A stretch of DNA of 64,000 nucleotides, taken from contig NC_037271.1 of the NCBI RefSeq assembly GCF_000002425.4, positions 10,240,178 through 10,304,177 on the forward strand. Reading direction: 5' to 3'. A model generated the notes under the pieces. That model saw nothing but the letters and a program-made list of their open reading frames with translations, did no database searches and was not told the origin of the DNA. Below are positions 25,156 through 37,485 of the stretch, piece by piece. Source of the DNA: Physcomitrium patens. Its lineage: Eukaryota; Streptophyta; Bryopsida; Funariales; Funariaceae. The stretch's first letter is position 1. The number at the start of each line of letters is the position of its first letter. Position numbers and translations under genes: made by a program.

Positions 25156-28100
25156 TCATCTGCAGATGTGTTGCACCAATGCCTCAGGAAGGGCTCCAGT
25201 AGCCTGTGAAAACAAAACCAAATACATTGTCTAGTAGTCCATACATGAGAATTACATCAAGCACTTCCAGAAGCATCACATTTTAACAACTTACAACCTT
25301 GTGAGCACAAAGATAGAAAAATTTGAAATACCTGGAAATGGCGCATGTGAAGGATAGGCTCACATCCAAGGTCACCAAGAGTCTGCCCATCTATCAAAGT
25401 TGTATATGTGCGTGCATGGTGAGCTGTGAGGAGAAGTTCCCCTGGAGTCTCAATCAGTTGGCAAACTTGTAGCAAAGAATCCAAAGAGTTCATCTGCACA
25501 TATTGAAATATATGTATATATTAGAAACATTTTCAGACTGCTCAACTATCCATGAACAATGGCAGTTCCAGAAAGACTGCAAGAACTTAGATTGAGAAAA
25601 CCAGCATGCATCCCACAAAAAGTAAAACTAAAATTTCTAGGACATTGAGGTAGAGTCCTGTCTGTGTTAATCCTAAAGCTCTACTGTAAGCAAGAATATA
25701 GCCACTGACTAGGGGTAAAAAGTTTATACCGACCTTCATGTAATGACATGATGCACAGCCACCACTTATTGAACAGCCCTCTCCAGAACCCACTCCTGGA
25801 ACAACTGACAGCTTCGCCAGGGTTGAGTCGTAGGCGCCGTTAGTATTTGAAGATGATGTTTCACTTATAGCCTCTGATGACACTGGAAATACAATCTCCA
25901 CCTCCACTTTGCTGCCTCCATGAAGTTCCTGATGGTCTGCTAACAACTTACGAACTGCTCCCACAATTGATGTCACCATCCCTGATTCTGTTCCCAATAC
26001 AAATTGAAGCCTGTCCTCGAAACCTCGCTGCAGAGCCTGCGAGACTTGTTCCTTGATGAAGTCCAAGATGTTTGACGTTGATCCTACTACTCCCATACCC
26101 CTTTGCTTTGCTTCCATGGCAAGTGCAAACATCTCCCCGGGAACCTCAAAATGAGCTGTATGGAAAGCATCTCCATAACCTTGTCGCACTCGGCCGACTA
26201 CCTCTTTTCCAAACATATCATGCACTATACATGTCCCCTCCTGCGTATGCAATCAAATGGGCAAAAAACTTTAGCAAATGGTATGTGTCTAGCAAATCAA
26301 TGTTGACTATAAAAACATGCATTCATCAAAATTGACCTCTTAGTATGATACAGTTAGGGCGCAGCTTCAGCTTGAAGATATCAATTGAAATGTCTAAAAC
26401 TCACTTGTCCAATCAACACACCGGTTGCACCAACCTACTCTTAAAGGTAACCCCTTAAAAAGCATGAGAAGGAATACCTTGAAATACTTCAGGCGAGGCA
26501 GAAGTGCTGCAATAGTTCCTCTTGTGTGTGATGGATGAATGGCAGCTATTTCCTCATCACTGAGGGCAAGCATTTGTTGAAACATTTCAACCAGGTTTCC
26601 TCCCATGTACGAATCTGGGCCGTACCAAACTGTCAAATCTGGCACCTGAGCGAAACCCTGTCATAACAAACATAACAATCCGGTAAGTTCGTTGATCGTT
26701 CTGAACTAACTCAATACCAACTCTCCGAGAATACCATTATCAACTTTTACACAGTACTAATGTGACAACATGAGATGAAGAGCACAGCCTGCCGAGAAAA
26801 AGAGAAAGTAGGAACTATTACACAGATGCCTGTGAGTAATGTGTCACCGAACCTGCAAAACTGTTTGCACGACATTGGAGGATGTGCAGGTTATGGTTGG
26901 CACTCGTGAGTGAGCCTGAGCTTTCGTTTCAAGAGACGTGTTTATGTAGATAACATGCATCGACTTTGGCGTTTTAGATGCTTCTTCCAAAAACTTGATA
27001 TACGAATCGCTCTCGGCTGCCTCCGCCAATGAACACCCAATGTGGTCTGCAGACATACGGTACACACTAACCTGGACAATGCAACACCGCCATTAACAAT
27101 TCAACGGAGGAAACTCCTCTTGTGAAGTTTTAAAAAACCATTCGATGTCGAATACAAAAAGTAAAGAAAAGAAAAAATGCATGACACTAATCATACTGTA
27201 TTCGAGCACTTCGCAGGGGATCGATAAATACCTCTTCATGCCCAGCACGGTCAAGGATTGCACGAACATTCTCGGACATGAAATCTACACCCAACACTGC
27301 CACGTGCTTGCACCCTTCATTCGCCATTTGGACTGCACGGTCTGCCATCACTAATGAATCTGATATGAATATGTGTGGCCATAGCTTTTGAGCTGCCACC
27401 AGAACTCCTTGCACTTCCGGATCCATGTAAAAATGGGCAACAACTCCAATCTTCTTCTCCTCTAATAATCTTGCTAGCTCTTCAACTTTGGCTTTGTCAG
27501 GTGAAAGGTATCTCGCCTGCAAAAAGCACTGGTACGCATAAACAACCGACGCAACACCAAAATTAACCAGTCTCTACTCAGCATGAGAAGCATCTGCTGC
27601 CGAACATTCGCTTGTTCTGTGGAAGACGAGTGGCCCTGATGGCATTGATTGTTTCTACACGGGCCCAGTATTATAACAAAGTGCGGAACGCTTTAATTTG
27701 AAGGTTTCTAGATAAAAACGCGTCATACCTGCGCTTTTGCAAAATCTCCTCGTGCAACAATATCATCAGCTGTGATAAGAAGGGAAGGAAATGGCTCAAC
27801 AATCGACAGACCAGCTTTCTTCGCAATCAACATACTCGTGCGTTTCTGCAGCGTAAGAAGTACGTTGGACCAGGTATTGGCACGCGATTGAGTTTCCACC
27901 CCAACCCTCAAACCTTTCAGGACACTAGCTGGCACAGTAAGCAACTCTTGAGCTGTTGCCCCATTGAGTCCATCCAGCAATATTGAACAAAGTCCACGAG
28001 TAACCTCCGAATCGCTGTCCACTTCGAAGTGAACCCTCCCGTCGTTCGACAGTTCCACTGTAAGCCACACCTGTATTCAAGAAGAAAACCATCTTTACTT

Positions 28101-29591
28101 GAAAAACTCGTACATAGTTTTAGTGGTTGGCTGCAAACTTTCTACGCAACCTTCGGGTGATAGGCAAACGACTTAATCGCTGGCAGATCTAAATATTGAT
28201 ATATAAGGATCACAGTGGATAGATCGCTAGTCATTAGAAAGACACTTCTAGACAGGTGAACATAGCTTGACAGTTAAACTAAACTTCAAGTTCTAAGTAT
28301 GATGATTGAGGACGGCATCGTAATGAAATCAAAGAACAATCTTGAGACAGGCTACAAAATTCAAGCACTAGTACTAGAAGGGAGGGACTGCCGTGCAATG
28401 TCCTTCGAAAAACTAAGCCTAGTTTAAACCGCTACAATGTATACCACAGAAAGAAAAATGTATCAACCTGTGACGTGCAACCCATCACTCGATTCTCAGA
28501 AACTTTTGCATTTGTAGGCAACCGAGGCATCATCTTGGCGCGATCCAAAACACGTTGGATTCGAACACGGCCCTCCCCAGAACTTGAGACATTCTCCACA
28601 AGCTGCTGTAATTTCCTCAAAGCACTCCGGTCCTTGCTGACTTGTGTCAACAATTCTGGTTCCACAAGTGCACTTCTAACCGTAACCTGAAAGTCACGGA
28701 AAATAAACAAGTAAATAAAGTCATTCAGTCACTTACATCACATGCCATACTCGTTTCGCGAAATACAATGACGATTGGGACTGTAAACAATACACTTCTG
28801 ACATATTCCAAATTGATATATTCTTTTCAATTAGTAGTTAAGAGTATCAAAAACACGCACAGACAGGTAGAAACGGAGATTGAGGCTGACAACCACAAGA
28901 GACATGACATGAAAAGAGCACTTTGCCAGTGTTAGATTATCATCCTAGCCTGGACCAAAGACCGTAAATGAGGGTACTGAGCTCATCGAAGCCACCGTTT
29001 TACATTCGATGGGCGGAAAACTACGCTTCTGCGAATAATGACGTCACGGCAAAAGATCGGGTGTTGGTTGGGTTGGATAGGAGACTTCTAATCACAGAAG
29101 AGTTTGCAATCTCCTGCTTATCACTCTACTTGAATTGCGAATAGCGGCGGACGCCATAGACAAAAACCGATACGCGATACGATGCACAAAATGGCAGGAA
29201 ACACATTCCGCGATATCCAGCCTCAGCAAATATCCGCAATGAACAGACTTTCCACACACAAAAACTTACATAGCCTCAGTAATCACAGAAACACGAGGTC
29301 GCGAACTCAAAAGCAAAGCTGTGAACCGAGATCTTTACCCATGCACGCAGAGTACTCCATGGAAGATCACGATCATTATTCTCTTGAACTTACCAAGCCT
29401 TTAAATTGAGTCCGATTGGAAAACTTGGCGCGCCTCCTCAAAAAGTTCCTGCATCCAACCTCACGTATCTGAAGGCTTCTCGGAGCCAAAGAGATGCCAG
29501 TCTTCGTTGCTGCCCCAGAGTGCACATTCGTCAGCGCCGAGAAGGTCACCAATTCCCCCACCACAGGCGTTGAGGCGCCCAGCATGGCCAT
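25156..29591 (-). CDS. NADA/QS: Quinolinate synthase, plastid type (SufE-NadA fusion), nine exons
   Basis: Exons in order of transcription: 29591-29394, 28686-28468, 28070-27729, 27516-27232, 27071-26853, 26657-26478, 26240-25734, 25493-25332, 25203-25156. Together they encode 719 aa, almost the length of the Arabidopsis protein (718). All eight introns are GT-AG and phase 0. Exon 1 encodes a Ser/Thr/Arg-rich transit peptide (Kozak context ACCATGGCC). Exons 2-3 encode a SufE-like cysteine desulfurase activator domain with the GC-T-SQVWL motif (Cys about 136). Exons 4-9 encode NadA, with VVAHFYMDPEVQG, SDSLVMAD, TSLETKA, PTITCTSSNVVQT, YGPDSYMGGN, VLGTESGMVTS, GGCASC and the GCEPILHMRHFQ end. 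Cys361, a Cys in 637-646 and Cys694 are likely [4Fe-4S] ligands. The enzyme condenses iminoaspartate with dihydroxyacetone phosphate to quinolinate, the committed steps of plastid NAD synthesis; SufE serves the oxygen-sensitive cluster. Confidence 0.96.
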
Positions 29592-31559
29592 GGTGAGCAA
29601 ACGACCTTGCCAAACCAGGTACAGCCCCTTCTCAACTGTCAAGCAGCTACACCGCCAACAAACTACCACCCACACACCTGCAATTACTTCCGCAACTCAC
29701 CACACAAACACAGGCCCAGAAACCTTAACAGCCTCGAGACGATCAATCTACGCTTCGACTTTAGGAGTGGGGCGGGCGGGCGGCTCCTGTGTGTCAAACA
29801 TTACGGCCCACAAGCATCAGTAGATCATGAACTACCAACTACAGTGGACGAGCATCACTGGCTTCTTCTCCCTTTCCGGAAGGGCGATGTCCTTTTCGTT
29901 GAGTATCGGTAACTGAATCTAGAGCCAAACATGGACGGGGTCGGAATCCCCGTGGTGACGAATCTGGTGCGCACATCGGACGACGACCATCGCAACGTCA
30001 CACCCAACTACCAAGCCGTCACTCATGTGCCACACATTTTCGGTTTTGTTTTTCCTTTTCATTTCTTTCTCCGTGCTAAGGCGAATCCAAGCAGCTTGGG
30101 TGACGTCTTGTTGCCCCACAACCCGCCTCCGCCTTGGGGCCCCTGGGTTCGCTCTGTGCGCCGTTGGTCGGCGATCATCGACGATGGTGGTGCACAAATT
30201 CACGTGCAATCTCGCGTCACGCCCTCCTCCCCCCTCGGAGACGCCGATACGTGATCCAAGCTTGCACTTTGGGTGAATTGTGTAGTGGATGGAAACCAAT
30301 GGCGTGCATGAAGACAAAAAAAAAAAAAAAAAAAAAAAAAAGTGCCTCTCTCTTGCATTTGTGGATTTCGGTTCATGTGGAGGTCAACTTTGACTAACAT
30401 ATTGTTTCGGTATCCGGGTTTCGGTTCTGTTCCATTGGCTTACAGACCTGGGCAGCATCAGTTTTTATTATTGAATTCTGTTCTCTTAGTAGTTTTTAAA
30501 TCATAGATAATGCAATAAATTAAGGATAAAACCCCCATTGTAAAAGAAATACGCCTAATCCCGATTATCCTCGTATTTCCACATTCTGTTTCCTCTTCCT
30601 CCTACCCGCGGAAGAAAGCAGAGTGCATATCTTTCATGAAGCTCTAGTCACAACAGGACGAATAAAAAGACCATGACGAGGAAAAAGATTAAAAAAAAGA
30701 TTAGAAAATAAAAACAAAATCACCCACACACACCCCCCTCCCTTCATGTGGATTCTAAACTCTACTTGGAATCTAAACCCTTAAGTGTTGTTTCTACTTC
30801 TCTTCAGATGGATGACATTCATCCATGTGACGTGATTTCTCCTCTTTTTCATTCATCTTCCTTTCTGTGCATCCATGTGGACAAATTCAGGCCTTGTGTT
30901 ATTTGTGGACACGTGTCTCTAGTTGAGGATTGCACTGCTGCATGGGCAACACGTGTCCGAAGCCCTCTATTTTTTGTGGTGTTGGTGCTTTGTTTGCATC
31001 ATTCATCCAAATTCCTACTTTTTTCATTTAAAAAAATATATATAATAATTTTTAAAAAAAAACATCATCTTTTCATTAATAAAATAGACCTTGGAAAAAC
31101 TTAAAATTAGGTGCAAATTTGTTCATTATATATGTGCTTTTCCGATGATTGATTTTTATTTTCGTATTGTCAACACTAATTGCGTCGCATTCTTGACTAT
31201 TGTTGTTGTTGTTCTTTTTTCGTTTTTGTTCCTCATAGATCTATCTTTCACGGTATTTTCAATTGAAAATTTCAGTTATTAAAGTTTTGAGAATGTGTGT
31301 TAAGTTATCTATAATTTAAAGTAAGGGATTGGACGAATAGATTCATTTCGTGTTCAATTGTGATGATTGTTTTGTAAGCACCATTAAAGTTGAAAATTAA
31401 AAGAAAAGAATAGAAGAAAACACTAAAAAATGATGAGAAATATAAATTTGAGTTTATGAATTCAAGTACCAAATACAACTACATATTTTTGCATTTCGTA
31501 GCAACCCTGTTTTTGTTCGTTTTACCACATTTATCACAAGAAAAAGGATGTTCAGGGAG
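29592..31559. other. 5' region of quinolinate synthase and intergenic DNA
   Basis: 29592 to about 30250 is GC-rich and probably holds the 5' UTR and core promoter of the minus-strand gene. Several overlapping open frames here (29931-30317 and others) show no domain and disagree between strands, so they are taken as GC-driven chance. A run of 26 A residues sits at 30316-30341. 30700-31000 holds paired ACACGTGT boxes, listed separately. Beyond 31020 the DNA is AT-rich. Confidence 0.6.
30908..30956. promoter_or_regulatory. Paired ACACGTGT (G-box/ABRE core) palindromes
   Basis: GACACGTGTC (30908-30917, a perfect 10-bp palindrome) and ACACGTGT (30949-30956) lie 40 bp apart centre to centre. A TGACGTGA motif lies upstream at 30828-30835. 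ACGT-core boxes in pairs are typical bZIP-binding, ABA- or light-response elements in plants. They are 1.3 kb from the quinolinate synthase start, so the target gene is uncertain. Confidence 0.4.
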
Positions 31560-32350
31560 TTCTATATGGACGTGCAGATGCCTGGGTTGGATATGACCAC
31601 CTCCAGCGTGAGAAACATTGAGTGATTCCTGATGCCCGACTTGTCACAAGTGCGCTTGAATTTGGCCTTGATGGCTTTCCTCATCGCTACAGTTGGCGAT
31701 GTTGAAGAAGTAGGAATATTCACTCTACAGAAACTATGCGGGAGGCAACGCAACCTCGCTCCTCAGCTCGAGGCTAACCCCTTCGAAGCACACTCGTCGT
31801 ACCTGTCATTTCTTCTTAAATGAGCTTCACAAAGTTCTCTACGTACCCAATCCATGCTGCTGCATAACACGCAGACTCCATTATATCTTGAGGTGATTCC
31901 GCAAATTTTCCGGGTGGATCACGATAAAGTTCCTACAAGCTCCTACCAAAAGGTATCCAAAATCGTTGCTGCACCAACCGAGTTCGGTCTGCGGTGAAGT
32001 GTGCTCCAAGCTGTGGTCGATGTCCAACTGCCTGCGTGGCTCGATTGTTGGATGATGTTGTGATTCCCACTGTCTAGAACACCATGGTTCTTACAAAGGA
32101 TTGCACATGCACACATCATGCTCCTGCCATTGCAACATCCTCTTGCAGGATGACCTCATTGACTGATGTTTCCTTTCGTCTCCATCTCCTCCCCATTGAA
32201 TTAAATGAACCACGCCCATCGCTGGTTCTCTTCCCTCTGAGTCTAGCAACGTGCCTCCGGCGACCTTCGCTAGAAACATATCACTCAGCGAATCTCTAAA
32301 GGATTGACTTCTTTCATTTTTGTTTGGAGCTGCATAGGCATGCAAGAAGA
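31560..32350 (-). pseudogene. Unidentified GC-richer relic
   Basis: About 0.8 kb of balanced composition stands inside AT-rich DNA. The minus strand has a short open stretch (32345-32091) with FRDSLSDMFLAKVAGG and, further down in another frame, DPPGKFAESPQDIMESACYAAAWIGYVENFVKLI before a stop. The reading looks protein-like but is broken by stops and I do not recognise the family. It may be a gene fragment carried here by a transposon, or exons of an unknown gene. Confidence 0.3.
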
Positions 32351-34216
32351 TTGGGTTGGGGAAACTTTTCTACACAATACATGTGAATTGAAAATAAAAT
32401 GAAAACATGACGAAGATTCTTTGAAAAATTAACTTTCACCTTTTTTTTGGGAGGAAGTTGCATATTCTAGTTATCTTGCTTATGTGATGTTCACCTTTTT
32501 TGTAAAGTTTTGTAATTTTTGAAAAAAAATGATATGTTATTGGATCTGTTTCCATATTTTGTGTGCTTTGACCATAATGAACCAATTCAACGTAGTATTT
32601 GTACAACGATGGATGCTTTTTGGACAGTATTGCATAATTGTTATTAAGCTACGTAGTTGTGATTTTTTTCAAAATATTTACATTTGGGATTTCTTCGTTG
32701 CTTTAATTATACATATTCTGATAAAGAAAAATCCTCAAAAAAATCAAACATTTCAGCTATGGTTGGTAACTACTAATGTTCAAAAAACAATAATTAAAAT
32801 TCATTTCAAAAAATTAACAATTATTAATGTGTTGAGAATTATAACTGAAGTAAAAGTATTTTTTGCATAAAACATATATATATATATTCATATACATTTC
32901 CAGTAATAATATTACCATCTTACAATGTATCAACAAGATCTATAATACTTATAACTGTATTGTTTAATAATACTTTTGACATTGTTTTGGTCACTTGAAC
33001 CAATATTATCTTGTCATAATCCTAAAATAAAGGACCATTGCAAATAAGTCGAACAGTATTTAGAGAACTAAAAGAATACATAAAAATATGATTATTAAAT
33101 GTTGATTTCCAATAAACTCTTAAAACCCTTGTAAAATAATTATAAGTTTTGATTAAAATCTATAACTATGCTCTAATACATAATCATCAAAATCATATTA
33201 AAAATATTAAATAATTTTTAATAGTATGTATTATTTTTTTAACAACTTGGTCATAATGATAATTATATTTTCACATAATCAGAGGTTTTTTATTAATGAA
33301 TAGATCACACATATAGATAATAGTATGCATGTATGTATAAACATATATTCTTAAACATCTTAAATTTATTTTTTAAATAAATAAAGTCTATGAATATATA
33401 TATATATATTACTACATTATTATTTGATAAATTAAAGTCCACTTTATGTTTTTAAAGGCTTAATAGACCATCTCAACGCAAAATTTTCAGCAATTTATAC
33501 ATTTCAATTATATTTTTATTTTTATTTATTAAACATCTTATATTTAGTTGTCTTTAATTTTTTATTATTAGTTATATTATATTATTTATTCCAAAAATAT
33601 ACCTAATTAACACCATAATATATAAATAAATATATATTTGGCAATCCATATTTAAAAGATTTAAAAAAATATTAAATTTATAGATAATTATTCAAAAGAT
33701 ATAATTTTTTTATAATTTTTATAATTTTATTAAAATTCTAAATTTATATTATTATCACTTTTTATTTATTAAAAATTATTATAATTATTATTTAGTAATT
33801 ATAATTGAAAGAAAATAATAATAACACACAAAAATAAATATTTTTTTATTTATTGATTTTTTTAAAGATCTGATAAAAATTATTTTATGCATTTATAAAA
33901 ATAATAAGTATCAAAAACTTTAGTGAAATAAACTTCTAAGTATTGTGGCAAGTGCATTGGCTGTACTTTTGTATTTTACATTAGAATTTTTAGTGTGGCA
34001 GTAGTCAAGTTTTACAATCAAGTGCTCAACTTCTAGTTAAAAAGAATATATCATTGATTAGTTTTGTTATTTTTATTTTATCGTGTAAATTTTATTTGAG
34101 ATTTAAAACCAAAAGTATCTATAACATACAAGGATGGTGTTATGCGTGGAATGCATTAAGAGTACAAAAAATTCAAATTAAATCACAAATGACTACCATC
34201 TCAATCTTTAGATACA

Positions 34217-34258
<42 letters not shown>

Positions 34259-34361
34259 ATCAAATTGTTACTTGATAGTTTTCTTCCATTTGATTTTTTT
34301 TTTTGCAATTTTATAGATTTGTTATTAAAGATCAATCTAAAGGAATTTGTAATTAACCAAG
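32351..34361. other. AT-rich spacer
   Basis: Very AT-rich DNA with an (AT)n tract at 34220-34256. The open frames seen (for example 32529-32870) have no domain and strongly biased composition. No element was recognised. Confidence 0.7.
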
Positions 34362-34909
34362 TGCGACAAACATACATATTTATTCTAATAATTAATTAAA
34401 TCATATGAATAGATAGAAATAAGTAAAAATAGATAAATTTAATAATATCTTGTAAAAAAAATCTTCTTTGAAGTTTCATAGATGTGGATTTGCTATTATA
34501 CATGTTTGTAGGTGATTGGTAGGTTGAAAAATTGGCCAACAAGTAGGTCACATTTTGCACATATTGGCCACTTGTGGTTCAAGTTGGATATGTGGCACAC
34601 ATATAGGAAATTTGCCTTGAAAATTAAACACATGTCTTGCAAGTTGGACTTGTGTTGGAGGTCCTATAGAATGTCCTTATATATCTCCTAATTAGATAGT
34701 ATATGTAGATGTAAGAATAAGCCTTTCCTTATTCTTATCAACTCTTTTTTTTCTTCTAATTTAGTTTTAAAAGTCTTTGGTTTCCTGATCTTTAGCAATT
34801 CCAATTTTTTAAACAGATATTTTAATTATATTTAATTATTTATTTATCATCTTTCTTTGAAAAATATCTCACTTTATCATTTTTAGTTTTTGAGCTCTTA
34901 TCTTTGATT
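34362..34909 (+). repeat. Decayed solo LTR related to the chromovirus LTRs
   Basis: Starting at TGCGACAAACATACATA the sequence follows the copy 1 LTR (TGTCACGGACATACATA) block by block: AATATCTTGT, GATTGGTAGGTTGAAAAATTGG, GTTGGAGGTCCTATAGAA, TTAGATAGTATATGTAGATG, CTTATCAACTC, and the end TGAGCTCTTATCTTTGATT. The length (548 bp) fits. Flanks CCAAG (34357-34361) and CCAAA (34910-34914) look like a target-site duplication with one change. No internal sequence follows, so this is a solo LTR, older than the two full copies. Confidence 0.75.
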
Positions 34910-35435
34910 CCAAAAAATTGTGAAGAAAGAAGTGGATATGCTTTTCTAAAATAATATTATTTTATATTTTATTAAAAGAAGAATATATAAGATTGGCCTA
35001 AAAACATAAAAATTCAAATATGAAGTATTTATCAACAACTCTTTTTCATACTTGAAAAGAATATTTATTATTGCTATATCAATTTTAAATCATCTTTTAA
35101 TGAAATTACTTATCAAATTCTTATAAACTTGTTTCATTAATATGATTTTGGTTTTGACACATTTTAATAGTGGCATCCTAACTTTAATCCATGTATTATA
35201 TGAAATCCAAAATATTATGCTTATATTAGATCTTTTAAAATCTTTAATTAAATTTGTTTTAAAAATGCGCTTAAGAATAATCTCTCAATTATGTCAAAGA
35301 TTGCTACAAACTTAGGAAAATTTCTTAGTCAAATTGGTGGAAATGAGACCACCTAAGAGCAAAAAATTTACATAGTTTTTGACTTGAAGATTAGATAGGA
35401 GTTGGAAATAATGGTGAATAGCTTATTAACTAACT

Positions 35436-35481
<46 letters not shown>

Positions 35482-35730
35482 TATATATATCTTAATATGT
35501 CCATCTAATATTGGTTTTACTTAAATATTAATCATTTAATAAATATTTTTTAAAATTATTAAAATTTAAAGACAAGTAATAAAGCTTAGCTAAGACATAG
35601 AATAGAGGTATTGTGTAGCAATACAATAGTCCTAGTACACTGATCATTAGAAGATAAGCAATTCAAGATACATTAAAATATAACTCTAGAACTTATATCT
35701 AAGATAAAAATACAAATATAGATGACTTTA
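34910..35730. other. AT-rich spacer before chromovirus copy 1
   Basis: No gene was recognised. AT microsatellites lie at 35440-35490. The last five bases (CTTTA) are the left target-site duplication of copy 1. Confidence 0.7.
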
Positions 35731-36260
35731 TGTCACGGACATACATATGATTACCTATATGAATAGATAAAAGTATGTAAAAGTAGGTTAATTGTGTAAT
35801 ATCTTCTAGAGAAGCTTCTTAGAAGCTTCATAGACGCTGCTTTGACTTTATAGGAGTCTATAGTTGACTTTTAGGTTAGAAACTTGGTCAACAAGTTAGC
35901 CATGTGCCACGCATGTTGGAAGCTTAAAGAACAAGCTAACTACGTGGTCCATCCATAGAAAACTTGCCTTGCAAGCAAAGGCATGTGGCCTAGAAAGTCA
36001 ACATATATTGGAGGTCTTATAGAACATCGCCACGTGGCTTCTAGTTAGATAGTATATATAGAGGCAAGAGTGAAGCCCTCTTCACTCTTGTCAACTCCTT
36101 TCTTGCTTCTGGTCTAGTTTCAAGGGTCTCTAGTTTTCTTGTATTTTGGCAATAGCCATTCCAGTTTCTTTCTTAATATACATATTTCTATTTTGTCCTA
36201 TTTCTTTTTGAGAAAAGTCTCACTTACTCTTTAGCTTTCATCGAGTTCTTGTCCTTGACA
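35731..36260 (+). repeat. 5' LTR, chromovirus copy 1
   Basis: 530 bp starting TGTCACGG and ending CCTTGACA. It contains a TATA box (TATATATA, 36053-36060) preceded by a perfect G-box palindrome GCCACGTGGC (36029-36038). Just past the likely start site lies the inverted GAGTGAAG/CTTCACTC pair. Confidence 0.97.
36029..36060 (+). promoter_or_regulatory. LTR core promoter: G-box and TATA box
   Basis: GCCACGTGGC (36029-36038) is a 10-bp palindrome with the CACGTG core bound by plant bZIP and bHLH factors. The TATATATA tract begins 15 bases further on. The same pair is present in the 3' LTR (about 41512-41543). In copy 2 the corresponding site reads TACGTGGC in one LTR and has lost the ACGT core in the other. 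Confidence 0.6.
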
Positions 36261-36283
36261 GATTGACAAGAGTACACTTACAA

Positions 36284-36292
36284 TATCAGAGC
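36284..36292 (+). other. Likely primer-binding site (initiator tRNA-Met type)
   Basis: TATCAGAGC matches the core of the TGGTATCAGAGC site used by many plant Ty3/gypsy and Copia elements. It lies 23 bases past the LTR end, further than usual. The same sequence is at the same place in copy 2 (48152-48160). Confidence 0.6.
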
Positions 36293-36472
36293 TTTGTCTT
36301 TTCTTGATTAAGAGTGGATTACCCCTTTTTCTTGATAAGACATAAGCGCATTAGAAGTTGCGGATTACCCTCTTTTAAACTGATATTGTTCTTAGTATTT
36401 TCTTTGTTATCAATTCCTCTCTTCTATTTGTTTTGAGCGTTATTAGACATCTTCTCTTTTCTAAGTGCTACT

Positions 36473-37480
36473 ATGGCAGAGCTTGTTGAAATGAAGAGTG
36501 CAATGGCACAGATGCAAGAACAATTGAGGGAGTTAATGCTTGCGATGCATCAACTCAATTTACCACCACAAGGAGCAACAAGAATGGTAGGAAGTGAAGT
36601 TATAGAGATGATTGGGGCTGCTTCAACATCTGCACCAAACAATGTCCCTTCTCCCAGAATGGAACACCCTTCGAGTGTTAGAGAACCGAGAGTTGCCTTG
36701 CCCGAGAAGTTTGATGGTACCAGATCCAAGTTTCGAGGATTCATCAATCAGGTCCAACTAGTGATTGAACTTCAACCCCAGAGCTATCCAACTCCAGGGT
36801 CAAGAGTAAGATTCATTGGTACACTTCTTTCAGGTTCAGCATTGTCATGGTTTTCATCTTTTCTTGAACGACGAGATCCAATATTGGATAATCTGGAGGC
36901 TTTTTTGGTGGAGTTTCGATCCATGTTTGGAGAACATGATGCAATTCGTGTTGCAACCAACAAGATCCGTATTTTGCGATAAGGCAATCGATCAGTAACA
37001 TTATATGCTTCGCAATTTCGACAACTTGCAACTGATATCAAGTGGGATGATGCCGCACTTGTGAGTCAATTTCTCTACGGATTACAATATGAGGTAAAGA
37101 AATTGATGCTTAATTTACCTGATCCTCAAACATTGAGTCAAGCAATTGACTTTGCTGTGAAGTGCGACAATCGACTTTTTGAATTTCGATCCGAGAGTCG
37201 CACAAGTGGGCCTCAACGTTACTACAATTCAATGGCAACACCGACGTCTCCTCAACACATATCTTCAGAAGTAGAGGATATGCAAATTGATGCGGTACGT
37301 TTCAAACCTCTTACTGAGCAAGAAAAGTCTCGTCGTCGACAAGAAGGATTGTGCTTATATTGTGGAGAACCTAAGCACACTGCTCAACATTGTCCAAAGA
37401 AGTGACGTAACTACAAAATGAGGAGTATGGCTGTCAAAGAAGACAGTATGTCGGAAAACGAGTACGTCCAGCTACAATAG
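36473..37480 (+). pseudogene. gag, chromovirus copy 1 (two nonsense mutations)
   Basis: The frame starts MAELVEMKSAMAQ and encodes a capsid-type Gag (FRGFINQVQLVIELQP, RFIGTLLSGSALSWFSSFL) followed by a CCHC zinc knuckle (CLYCGEPKHTAQHC) near 37355-37395. It is 335 codons long in principle. TAA at 36980-36982 replaces a CAA (Gln) codon present in copy 2, and TGA at 37403-37405 replaces CGA (Arg). Both are C-to-T changes. The shared natural stop is TAG at 37478-37480. Gag would form the particle; this copy cannot make the full protein. Confidence 0.93.
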
Positions 37481-37485
37481 GGACC

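Noticed and set aside
29919..30317. Overlapping open frames of 80-130 codons on both strands
   Set aside because: The block is GC-rich, so stops are rare on all frames. The translations contradict each other and show no domain, and the place fits promoter/5' UTR of quinolinate synthase.
30748..31104. 118-codon plus-strand frame with a C-x-x-C pair
   Set aside because: It has no ATG at its beginning, a hydrophobic low-complexity end and no family resemblance.
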